From: Defluviicoccus sp.
Lineage (GTDB): Bacteria; Pseudomonadota; Alphaproteobacteria; MPNO01
DNA length: 36,827 bases
Assembly: GCA_022826125.1 (NCBI GenBank)
Contig: JAJDVM010000099.1
Location: 1-36,827, forward strand
Direction of reading: 5' to 3'
The position numbers and the translations under genes are program-made. Shown piece after piece: positions 30,730 through 36,827 of this stretch. The first letter of the stretch is position 1. Every line of letters begins with the position of its first letter. A model generated the notes under the pieces. It saw nothing but the letters and a program-made list of their open reading frames with translations. It was not told the DNA's origin and searched no databases.

Positions 30730-32035
30730 GGCTCGGCAACCAGAGCGCGAGCGGCGGGAACGCAACCAGAATCAGAATCAGGATGGTGTCGCACAGCAGG
30801 AACGGAGCGGCGGCGCTCGCCACGTGCATCAGCGTGGTGCCCTTGGGCGCGACGCCCATCATCACGTAGAGCAATAGCCCGAAGGGCGGTGTTGTGCCCG
30901 CCATCTCTATGGTGATCAGCACGAACAGGCCGAACCAGATGAGATCGAAGCCGAGCGTCTGCGCTAGCGGGAAGAAAATCGGCACCGTGATCAGCATCAT
31001 CGAGGTCGCGTCCATGAACATGCCGAGCAGCAGCAGGACGCAGAACATCGCGAACAGGATGGTGAGCCGGTGGACCTCGAAGCCGGTCACCCATTCGAGC
31101 ATCCCCTGGCTGGCGCCCGAAAACGCCAGCAACTGGCTGAACACGGTGGAGTTCATCAGGATGAAAAACACCATCGCGCCGACCTTGAGGGTGGCGTCGA
31201 CAGCGACGAAGATCGCCCGGAAGGTGAGCCGCCGGTAAGCGGCGGCGAGGATCATTACCGACATCACGCCGATCGCCGCGGCCTCGGTCGGCGTGGCCCA
31301 TCCGAAGATGATAAAGCCGATCACCATGAAAACGACGAAGCTCATCGGCAGGATGTGGGTGGCGACGACGCGGACCTTCTCGCCCCAGCCCGTTCGCTCG
31401 ACGTCGTAGGCGGGCGCTGAACCGGGCGAAATCCAGAGCTGCAGAATGATCAGGCAGGCGTAGAGAAAGGCGAGCGTGAAGCCCGGGATGAACCCCGCGA
31501 TCAGCAGCCTGCCGACATCGATGTTGGCGACGCTTGCCAGCAGCACGCCGAGCGCCGACGGCGGGATGATCATGGCAAGCCCGCCGGTGCCGAGAATCGG
31601 GCCCATCGACATGCGCCGGCTGTAGCCGCGGCGCTGCATCTCCGGCACCATCAGAGAGCCCAGCATCGCGGTGTTCGCCATCGACGAACCGGTGAGCGTC
31701 GAGAAAATCGAGCCGCCGGCGACCGTCAGGAAGCAGAGCCGGCCGGGCAGCCGGCCGAACAGCACCTCCAGGCCGTCGAACACCCGTATCGCGAGGCCGG
31801 TGTGGAAGAACAGTGAGCCCATCATGATGAACATCGGCACCGGGCCGAGGGTGAACCGACTGATCAGGACGGTGGAGTTCTCGACCACCTGCGGCACGAC
31901 ATCGAGGTTCCAGCCGTTGAAATAGAGCCAGCCCAGGATGTTGGTCGACAGGAATGCGAAGGCGACCGGCATCCCGAGCGCCATCATGCCGACGATCAGA
32001 CCGAGCAGAAGAATGAACGCCCAGTACCACTCCAC
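30722..32035 (-). CDS. dctM: TRAP transporter large permease subunit (DctM)
   Basis: The 437-residue polytopic membrane protein is the transport subunit of a tripartite ATP-independent periplasmic transporter. There are about 12 hydrophobic segments, and the signatures G-P-V-P-M-F-I-M-M-G-S-L-F, S-I-F-S-T-L-T-G-S-S-M-A-N-T-A, P-S-A-L-G-V and M-I-I-P are well conserved; G-T-T-P-P-F-G-L appears near the end. Start GTG 32035 lies 2 bases after the dctQ stop codon (TGACCGTG), so the two are coupled. The protein would use the sodium or proton gradient to import an organic anion delivered by DctP. Gene symbols are family names and do not imply C4-dicarboxylate specificity. Confidence 0.93.
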   Translation of the reverse strand: MEWYWAFILLLGLIVGMMALGMPVAFAFLSTNILGWLYFNGWNLDVVPQVVENSTVLISRFTLGPVPMFIMMGSLFFHTGLAIRVFDGLEVLFGRLPGRLCFLTVAGGSIFSTLTGSSMANTAMLGSLMVPEMQRRGYSRRMSMGPILGTGGLAMIIPPSALGVLLASVANIDVGRLLIAGFIPGFTLAFLYACLIILQLWISPGSAPAYDVERTGWGEKVRVVATHILPMSFVVFMVIGFIIFGWATPTEAAAIGVMSVMILAAAYRRLTFRAIFVAVDATLKVGAMVFFILMNSTVFSQLLAFSGASQGMLEWVTGFEVHRLTILFAMFCVLLLLGMFMDATSMMLITVPIFFPLAQTLGFDLIWFGLFVLITIEMAGTTPPFGLLLYVMMGVAPKGTTLMHVASAAAPFLLCDTILILILVAFPPLALWLPSLM

Positions 32036-32037
32036 GG

Positions 32038-32562
32038 TCAGACGTTCTCCCGCACTTCGGTCCGGTCCCCGTACATTGAATCGATGCCGATCAGGTAGCG
32101 GCCGAATTCGACGGCCACCAGCGCGAAGCAGAACGGCATCGGAAAAATCAGGTACCAGAGCGGGATTTCCTCGGCGCGAATGTCGAGCGTCCCGCGCTCT
32201 ATGGACTCCACCAGCACGCCCCAGGAGTACCAGGCGAAAACGCAGGACGCGACGATGCAGGCCAGGTAGGAGAGCTTCGCCATGACCCATTTGGTCCGGG
32301 GCGGGACGATCGAGGTCACCGCCTCGATGAAGACGTGACCCTTGATCCGCACCAGGTAAGGTGCGGCCAGCATGGCGAACCACAGGAGACCGTACTCGAC
32401 CACCGGCACCGAATAGGTCCAAGGCTGCATTCCGACATAGCCGCCGAGCAGCCGAAGCAGCACGTCGACGCAGATCAGCACGAATATGCCGAAGACAACG
32501 ACGCCGGCAAGAGCGCGCAGCAGGTTGAGGAGCGCGTTGTACGCGCGGATAATGCCGCCCAT
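32038..32562 (-). CDS. dctQ: TRAP transporter small permease subunit (DctQ)
   Basis: A 174-residue protein with four membrane helices, the usual topology of the TRAP small subunit that joins DctM. The first helix lies at about 10-30 (L-A-G-V-V-V-F-G-I-F-V-L-I-C-V-D), and the central W-x-x-x-x-P-Y-L-V-R-I-K-G-H-V-F-I-E-A block is the family signature. It begins at ATG 32562 with a GGGAG site and is followed by dctM with a 2-base gap. The upstream 219-base region separates it from the divergent dctP. Confidence 0.92.
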   Translation of the reverse strand: MGGIIRAYNALLNLLRALAGVVVFGIFVLICVDVLLRLLGGYVGMQPWTYSVPVVEYGLLWFAMLAAPYLVRIKGHVFIEAVTSIVPPRTKWVMAKLSYLACIVASCVFAWYSWGVLVESIERGTLDIRAEEIPLWYLIFPMPFCFALVAVEFGRYLIGIDSMYGDRTEVRENV

Positions 32563-32781
32563 GCCGCTCCCTGCCTGCCGCGTTTCGCCCGGGCCGAGCG
32601 CCGGGCACCGCAGGATCCGGCTCGCTTGTGCGTTGCGCCGGGCCCGCCTAAGCTTTCGATGATAGGCTGATGCGTCGGCCGCGCAAAAGCAAGCGCGAAC
32701 CCGCGTATCGGTGCGGCGGGGTCCGAATGTCGATTGCGCGGATGCCCGCAACGGGGGAAACACTTGGAAGGGATCGCACCA
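32563..32781. promoter_or_regulatory. Divergent dctQM / dctP intergenic region
   Basis: The 219 bases between the dctQ and dctP starts must hold promoters in both directions. The only structure I see is a 22-base imperfect palindrome, gccta (32646-32650) and taggc (32663-32667) around an AGCTTTCGATGA core, which could be an operator. No promoter pair is convincing, and no open reading frame looks coding. Confidence 0.3.
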
Positions 32782-33795
32782 ATGACGGCCAGTTCGAAAC
32801 TCACCCTCGCGGTTGCGGGAGCCGCAGCGGCACTCACCGTCTGGAGCATTCCGGCGGTCGCGGCTACCCAGATCCAGGCCCTGGCCTGCTTCCAGCGCAA
32901 CCACGATTACGTCAACGCGCTGCACGAGCATTTCATCGACACGGTCAACAAGGCCAACGGCCCGGTGAGCATCAAGTACAGGGGCGGGCCCGAGGTCATT
33001 CCCTGGAAAGGCCAGGGCAGCGCAATCCAGCGCGGTCTCGTGGACATGATCTACTGCCCGGGCACCTATTACTCCGGCATTCTGGCCGAGGGCCGACTGC
33101 CGGGCGCGCACAACAGGTCGCTCGAGGAGATCCGTTCCAACGGCGGCTGGGACATGATGCAGGAGGCCTGGGGCAAGGGCCTCAATTCGCGCATCCTGGC
33201 CTGGACCTTCCAGAACGGGCAGCGCTTCTACGTCTATACCCGGTTCAAGCCCAAGCTCAGCAAGACGACCGGAATCGACCTGAAGGGCGTGAAGATGCGC
33301 TCCACCGGCCTCTACAAGGCCTTCATGCGCAGGATGGGCGCGACCCCGATCGTCATCTCGCCGAGCGACGTCTACTCCGCGCTCGAGCGCGGCGTGGTCG
33401 AGGGGCTGGCCTGGCCCTGGGGTTCGGTCAACACATACGGGTGGGGGAAGTTCCTCAAATACCGGGTCGAGCCGTCCTTCTTCGGCGCCACGATGCTGGT
33501 GCTGGTCAACAAGAAGAAGTTCGATTCGATGACCCGCGAGGAAAAGGACTTCCTCGAGAAGATGGGCCGGCAATTCGAGAAGACCGCCGACGAAGCGGTG
33601 ATCCGGCTCGGCAAGCGCGACGACGAGGCGCTCGCCAAGGCCGGCGTCCAGTGGCTCAAGCTCGAAGGCGAGTACCGCGAGGCCTATGTGCGGACCATCT
33701 ATAACGCGAAGTGGGCCGAGAACGACGCCCTCGCCGACAAGTTCGTCGTCGACTACAAGACCCTGAAAGGGAAGCTCTACGATCCCAACAAGTAA
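32782..33795 (+). CDS. dctP: TRAP transporter substrate-binding protein (DctP)
   Basis: The 337-residue periplasmic receptor has a Sec signal peptide of about 27 residues (basic start, A/L/V-rich core, ending P-A-V-A-A). The mature part follows the DctP fold: an early aromatic/His-rich segment, P-E-V-I-P-W-K-G-Q-G-S-A-I-Q-R-G, G-V-K-M-R-S-T-G-L-Y with the conserved ligand-binding Arg, and G-A-T-P-I-V-I-S-P-S-D-V-Y-S-A-L-E-R-G-V-V-E-G split across the binding hinge. ATG 32782 has GGAAGGGA upstream. Substrate is unknown; the conserved Arg points to a carboxylate. It is transcribed away from dctQM and ends at a strong terminator. Confidence 0.93.
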   Translation: MTASSKLTLAVAGAAAALTVWSIPAVAATQIQALACFQRNHDYVNALHEHFIDTVNKANGPVSIKYRGGPEVIPWKGQGSAIQRGLVDMIYCPGTYYSGILAEGRLPGAHNRSLEEIRSNGGWDMMQEAWGKGLNSRILAWTFQNGQRFYVYTRFKPKLSKTTGIDLKGVKMRSTGLYKAFMRRMGATPIVISPSDVYSALERGVVEGLAWPWGSVNTYGWGKFLKYRVEPSFFGATMLVLVNKKKFDSMTREEKDFLEKMGRQFEKTADEAVIRLGKRDDEALAKAGVQWLKLEGEYREAYVRTIYNAKWAENDALADKFVVDYKTLKGKLYDPNK

Positions 33796-33819
33796 AACGG
33801 TCCGGATCGGCCGATCACG

Positions 33820-33848
33820 CGGCGCCGCCTCCGGGCGGCGCCGTTTTT
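33820..33848 (+). terminator. Strong Rho-independent terminator of dctP
   Basis: A perfect 10-bp stem, cggcgccgcc (33820-33829) and ggcggcgccg (33834-33843) around a tccg loop, is followed by TTTTT (33844-33848). It lies 25 bases after the dctP stop codon. There is no T-run in the opposite direction, so it is one-way. Confidence 0.9.
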
Positions 33849-33880
33849 CTTCCCCGCCGCGTCATCCGCCTGGGCGCAGC

Positions 33881-34240
33881 CTATTCCCCCGCGATGTTTA
33901 CGATGCGGCGTGGCGATGCGTGGACGCCGAGCGTCTTGAGCGGCACCTCGCCGGTAACGCGGAAGCCGTGGCGCTGTCCCGGCGGCAGGATCAGGGTGAC
34001 GCCCGGTTCGAGCGCGACCGTGCCGTCCTCGCCCTCGGCCCAAGCTTCCCCGGTGCCTTCGAGGACGGTGATCACCTCGACGTAAGGATGCGAATGCTCG
34101 GGCGTCTCGTAGCCCGGCGGGGAGACCTGGATCCCGGTGCGGAGCGGCGTCGAGCCTTCCTCGTCCCCGACCAGCGTGCGATAGGTCGCGCCGCCGGGAA
34201 ACCGCTCCTCGGCAACGGCCGCGTGATGAACGACTTTCAT
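33881..34240 (-). CDS. Cupin domain protein
   Basis: A 119-residue single-domain cupin. Motif 1 lies in P-E-H-S-H-P-Y-V-E-V-I-T-V-L-E-G-T-G-E and motif 2 in P-G-V-T-L-I-L-P-P-G-Q-R-H-G-F. The metal ligands would be the two His and Glu of the first motif and the His of the second. ATG 34240 is preceded by a GGGGAGGGG ribosome binding site. It follows marR by 17 bases on the minus strand, so the regulator and this cupin are co-transcribed and presumably respond to the same signal as the divergent flavin oxidoreductase gene. Confidence 0.85.
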   Translation of the reverse strand: MKVVHHAAVAEERFPGGATYRTLVGDEEGSTPLRTGIQVSPPGYETPEHSHPYVEVITVLEGTGEAWAEGEDGTVALEPGVTLILPPGQRHGFRVTGEVPLKTLGVHASPRRIVNIAGE

Positions 34241-34257
34241 ATCCCCTCCCCTCGCCG

Positions 34258-34734
34258 CTACTCGTCGAGTCCGGCGAGTCTCTCCAGCACGCGCATTGCA
34301 GCGCCTCGTTCCCCTGCGGGAATCGGTGCGAGTATGCGTTCCTGCGCGCGTTCCACCGCTTCCATGGCACCTTCCATCGCCGTCAACCCGGCCGCCGTGA
34401 GGTGGAGAGCGTTGGTACGCCGGTCCTCCGCCTGGCGCTCGCGCCGGATCAGCCCGCGCCGGCCCAGGCGGCGGAGGATCTCGGTCAGCGTGCTGCGGTC
34501 GATCCCCGTCATCCTGACCAGGTCGGTCTGGCTGACGCCCGGGTTCTGATGAACGCTCAGCAGGACGGCGAACTGGCGCGGCGTCGGGCCGTCCTCGCCC
34601 ACCTCTTCGACGAACAGGTCCACCGCGCGCTGCTGCGACCGGCGCAACAGGTGGCCCACCGCGCCGTGCAGGTCGTAATTGTCGGCGTCTGGTTGGACGG
34701 GGATGTCGTTCGCCGGGTCGGCACCGTCGCGCAT
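34258..34734 (-). CDS. MarR family transcriptional regulator
   Basis: A 158-residue winged helix-turn-helix protein of the MarR family. An N-terminal helix with L-L-R-R-S-Q-Q-R is followed by T-P-R-Q-F-A-V-L, the recognition region V-S-Q-T-D-L-V-R-M-T-G-I-D-R-S-T-L-T-E-I-L split by the turn, the wing with L-I-R-R-E-R-Q-A-E-D-R-R, and a dimerisation helix at the C-terminus. MarR proteins usually release DNA when an aromatic or other small ligand binds. It is transcribed divergently from the flavin oxidoreductase gene, with a palindrome between them that is very likely its own operator. It probably controls both directions. Confidence 0.93.
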   Translation of the reverse strand: MRDGADPANDIPVQPDADNYDLHGAVGHLLRRSQQRAVDLFVEEVGEDGPTPRQFAVLLSVHQNPGVSQTDLVRMTGIDRSTLTEILRRLGRRGLIRRERQAEDRRTNALHLTAAGLTAMEGAMEAVERAQERILAPIPAGERGAAMRVLERLAGLDE

Positions 34735-34744
34735 GGATTATCCC

Positions 34745-34770
34745 AAATTAATCTGTACACGGATTAAATT
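34745..34770. promoter_or_regulatory. MarR-type operator between marR and the flavin oxidoreductase gene
   Basis: The arms aaattaatc (34745-34753) and gattaaatt (34762-34770) are inverted repeats, with only one mismatch in nine, around an 8-base centre. The inner six bases (TTAATC / GATTAA) are perfect. It is strikingly AT-rich for this DNA and lies 11 bases from the marR start. A possible plus-strand promoter overlaps it: TGTACA (34754-34759), 17 bases, TAGAGT (34777-34782). Confidence 0.75.
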
Positions 34771-34823
34771 CTTCGCTAGAGTCGTTGTCAATACCGAAGG
34801 CGAATTGGAGCGGAGCGCCGAAC

Positions 34824-35897
34824 ATGGAATTCGGGATGCAGTTTTTTCCGTGCGTGGGGCCGGACCAGCGCCCCGCGGACGCGTATTTCGACGACTGCCT
34901 CAAGCTGTGCGAGATGTGCGACGAGTACGGCTACACCCATATCCGCACCGTCGAACACTACTTCCACCCCTATGGGGGATACAGCCCGAACCCGATCGTC
35001 TTCCTGACCGCGGCCTCGCAGCGCAGCAAGACCGCGCGCATGGTAACCGGCGCGGTCCTGCCGGTATTCAACAACCCGCTTAAGCTGGCGGGCGAGATCG
35101 GCATGCTGGATGCGATCTCGGGCGGACGGCTCGAGGTGGGCTTCGCCCGCGCCTTCCTGCCGCACGAGTATCAGCGCTTCGGCGTTTCCCTCGACGAGTC
35201 CGTCGTCCGCTTCGACGAGGGGATGGCGCAGGTCCGGCGTCTGCTCGAAGAGGAGAACGTCACCGAGAAGGGGCAGTTCCACAGCTTCGAGAACGTCACC
35301 TCCCTGCCGCGCCCGACCCAGAAGCCGCGCCCGAAATTCTGGACCGCCGCGTTCACCACCCCGCAATCCTTCGAGAAGGCCGGACGGCAGGGCAACTGGA
35401 TCATGGCGATCCCCATCGGCGGCGCGGCGATGCGGGAACTCTGCGACATCTACCGCGAGGCCTGGGACAAGGCGGGCCACGAGGGCGAGGGCCGGGTGAT
35501 GCTGGCCTTCCACATGTACTGCCACGAAGACGAAGGCGAAGCTGCGAGGATCGCGCGCGGCCCGCTCAACCGGTATCTCGCCTCGCTGGTCGATGCGGCG
35601 TCCGACTGGATCAGCGGCACCTCGTCCGCCGACTACAAGGGCTACGACAAGATGATCGACGCCCTGAAGCGGGAGAATTTCGAATCCCAAGTCGAGAAGG
35701 GCGCGGCCTGGGTCGGCACGCCGAGCCAGCTGGTGGACCGGATCGGCGCCTATGCCGAGATGGTCGGCGGGATCGACGACGCCTCGCTCCAGGTCAATTT
35801 CCACGACATGAGCCTCGGCGATGCCGAACGCTCGGTCCGCCTGTTCGGCGATCAGGTGATGCCCCATTTCGGCGACGCCCGGGCAGCGGCGGAGTAG
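34824..35897 (+). CDS. LLM-class (luciferase-like) flavin-dependent oxidoreductase
   Basis: The 357-residue protein belongs to the bacterial luciferase/F420-or-FMN-dependent monooxygenase family. The N-terminal M-E-F-G-M-Q-F-F-P, then Y-T-H-I-R-T-V-E-H-Y-F, N-P-L-K-L-A-G-E-I-G-M-L-D-A-I-S-G-G-R split by a turn, and P-H-E-Y-Q-R-F-G-V form the TIM-barrel signature, with D-E-G-M-A-Q-V-R-R-L-L the helix before the phosphate site. Length is typical of group A FMN-dependent members, which oxygenate a wide range of substrates with a partner reductase; none is seen here. ATG 34824 follows the GGAGCGGAG purine stretch. The gene is divergent from marR and upstream of an amidohydrolase gene. Confidence 0.9.
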   Translation: MEFGMQFFPCVGPDQRPADAYFDDCLKLCEMCDEYGYTHIRTVEHYFHPYGGYSPNPIVFLTAASQRSKTARMVTGAVLPVFNNPLKLAGEIGMLDAISGGRLEVGFARAFLPHEYQRFGVSLDESVVRFDEGMAQVRRLLEEENVTEKGQFHSFENVTSLPRPTQKPRPKFWTAAFTTPQSFEKAGRQGNWIMAIPIGGAAMRELCDIYREAWDKAGHEGEGRVMLAFHMYCHEDEGEAARIARGPLNRYLASLVDAASDWISGTSSADYKGYDKMIDALKRENFESQVEKGAAWVGTPSQLVDRIGAYAEMVGGIDDASLQVNFHDMSLGDAERSVRLFGDQVMPHFGDARAAAE

Positions 35898-35937
35898 GTC
35901 GGCCCCGAACCGAACCGTTCGGATCGCAACCCCTTCG

Positions 35938-35967
35938 GCGCCGCGCGTTCGATCGCGCGGCGCTTTT
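35938..35967 (+). terminator. Terminator hairpin between the flavin oxidoreductase and amidohydrolase genes
   Basis: A perfect 10-bp stem, gcgccgcgcg (35938-35947) and cgcgcggcgc (35954-35963) around ttcgat, is followed by TTTT (35964-35967). The amidohydrolase start lies only 24 bases later, so the structure either ends the first gene's message or reduces read-through into the second. Confidence 0.75.
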
Positions 35968-35991
35968 CTGTCCGGCAGGAAGGAACGACCC

Positions 35992-36827
35992 ATGGAAGCC
36001 CACCGGATCGACGTGCACCACCACATCCTCCCGCCGGACTATGTCGCGGCCGTGGGCGACGACCGGATCGGGCCGCTGATCCTCGCCGGCCGCACGCCGG
36101 AATGGACGCCGGCGATGTCGGTCGAGGCGATGGACCGCCATGGCATCGCCACCGCCGTGACCTCGATCTCCGCGCCGGGGCTGTGGTTCGGCGATGACGA
36201 AGAATCGGTCCGCCTCGCCCGGCTGTGCAACGAATACGCCGCCGGGATCCGGCGCGACCACCCGGGAAGGTTCGGCGTGTTCGCGAGCCTGCCGCTGCCC
36301 GATGTCGACGCGAGCCTCGCCGAGATCGAGTACGCGCTGAATACGCTCGAAGCCGACGGGATCGGGCTGTTGACGAGCTATGGGGACCGCTATCCCGGCG
36401 ATCCGGCGTTCGCGCCGGTGTTCGACGAGCTCGACCGGCGCGGAGCCGTGGTCTATTTCCACCCGACGAACGCGCCGTGCAGCCAGTGCCTGCCGGAGAT
36501 TCCGGCGGCGACGCTCGATTTTCCCTTCGACACCACGCGGGCCGTCGTGAGCCTGCTCTATTCGGGCACCTTCGCGCGCTGCCGGAACATCCGCTTCGTC
36601 TTTTCCCATGCCGGCGGGACGGTCCCTTTTCTGGCAGAGCGCATCGCGCGGCTCGGCGCCCGGCCGGGTTTCAAGGAGAAGGTGCCCAACGGCGTGTTGC
36701 CGGAGCTGGAACGGCTCTATTACGACACCGCGCTGTCGGCCAACTGGCTCGCGTTCCGCAGCCTCCTGGAGCTGGTGACGCCGGACAAGGTGCTGTTCGG
36801 AAGCGACTATCCCTTCGCGCCCGAGGC
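35992..36827 (+). CDS. Amidohydrolase family protein, C-terminus beyond the window
   Basis: The frame from ATG 35992 (AGGAAGGAACG upstream) stays open to the window edge and gives 278 residues without a stop. It is an amidohydrolase-2 type (ACMSD/resorcylate decarboxylase-like) TIM barrel. Metal ligands are visible: H9-x-H11 (D-V-H-H-H-I), H157 (Y-F-H-P-T-N), H206 (F-S-H-A-G-G) and D272 (G-S-D-Y-P-F). This set is typical of non-hydrolytic decarboxylases and related hydrolases of carboxylated aromatic or cyclic compounds. The location after a flavin oxidoreductase and MarR regulator fits aromatic or N-heterocycle breakdown. Probably about 40 residues are missing. Confidence 0.85.
   Translation, partial: MEAHRIDVHHHILPPDYVAAVGDDRIGPLILAGRTPEWTPAMSVEAMDRHGIATAVTSISAPGLWFGDDEESVRLARLCNEYAAGIRRDHPGRFGVFASLPLPDVDASLAEIEYALNTLEADGIGLLTSYGDRYPGDPAFAPVFDELDRRGAVVYFHPTNAPCSQCLPEIPAATLDFPFDTTRAVVSLLYSGTFARCRNIRFVFSHAGGTVPFLAERIARLGARPGFKEKVPNGVLPELERLYYDTALSANWLAFRSLLELVTPDKVLFGSDYPFAPE

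Noticed and set aside
1..36827. CRISPR arrays, tRNA or rRNA genes, phage or plasmid genes
   Set aside because: No regularly spaced repeats, no cloverleaf-like sequences in the short gaps and no phage structural or replication genes were seen; only the insertion-sequence end is mobile.

Overview
The window looks like chromosomal DNA from a high-G+C alphaproteobacterium, most likely Rhodospirillales-like or a marine relative. I infer this from the petABC (cytochrome bc1) cluster next to hemF, the prs-rplY-pth-ychF run, the alphaproteobacterial HNH protein, a TRAP transporter, and many oxygenase and hydantoinase-type catabolic genes. Coding density is very high. No gap outside the left-edge insertion element exceeds about 280 bases. 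I saw no rRNA, tRNA or CRISPR array.

Layout. (1) 1-139: the end of an insertion sequence, with the first 20 codons of a transposase and an iterated terminal motif. (2) 247-3126: an HNH endonuclease, a PhyH-type dioxygenase, a RidA protein and hemF. (3) 3402-10045: one plus-strand run, petA-petB-petC-mtnP-mtnA-aldolase/SDR, with ATGA overlaps and closed by a hairpin terminator. (4) 10100-14963: minus strand, with a dienelactone-hydrolase homologue, ychF, pth, rplY, prs and a VOC protein. (5) 15068-20428: an orphan molybdenum hydroxylase large subunit, divergent from a 2OG-Fe(II) oxygenase, a second dienelactone-hydrolase homologue and an FAD monooxygenase. (6) 28649 down to 20450: a long minus-strand run, hyuB, damaged higB, higA, hyuA, cupin, EamA transporter, Asp/Glu/hydantoin-racemase-superfamily protein and acyl-CoA ligase. 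(7) 28740-30729: AA_synth protein, DUF1015 protein and a small four-cysteine protein. (8) 30722-33795: a TRAP transporter with dctQM divergent from dctP. (9) 33881-36827: marR-cupin divergent from a luciferase-like flavin oxidoreductase and a truncated amidohydrolase, with a clear MarR-type palindrome between them.

The most interesting unit is mtnP-mtnA-aldolase/SDR. MtnP and MtnA convert 5'-methylthioadenosine (or 5'-deoxyadenosine) to a 5-substituted ribulose-1-phosphate. The third protein is a class II aldolase fused to a short-chain dehydrogenase. It has the right chemistry to split that sugar phosphate into DHAP plus an aldehyde and then process the aldehyde. This would be a one-operon, fused-enzyme version of the DHAP shunt, located behind the respiratory bc1 genes. 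The substrate assignment is inference. The second notable feature is a damaged toxin-antitoxin module between hyuB and hyuA, whose antitoxin stop codon overlaps the hyuA start.

Start sites were chosen from family N-termini, Shine-Dalgarno-like sequences and overlaps. Promoters are weak visual calls.
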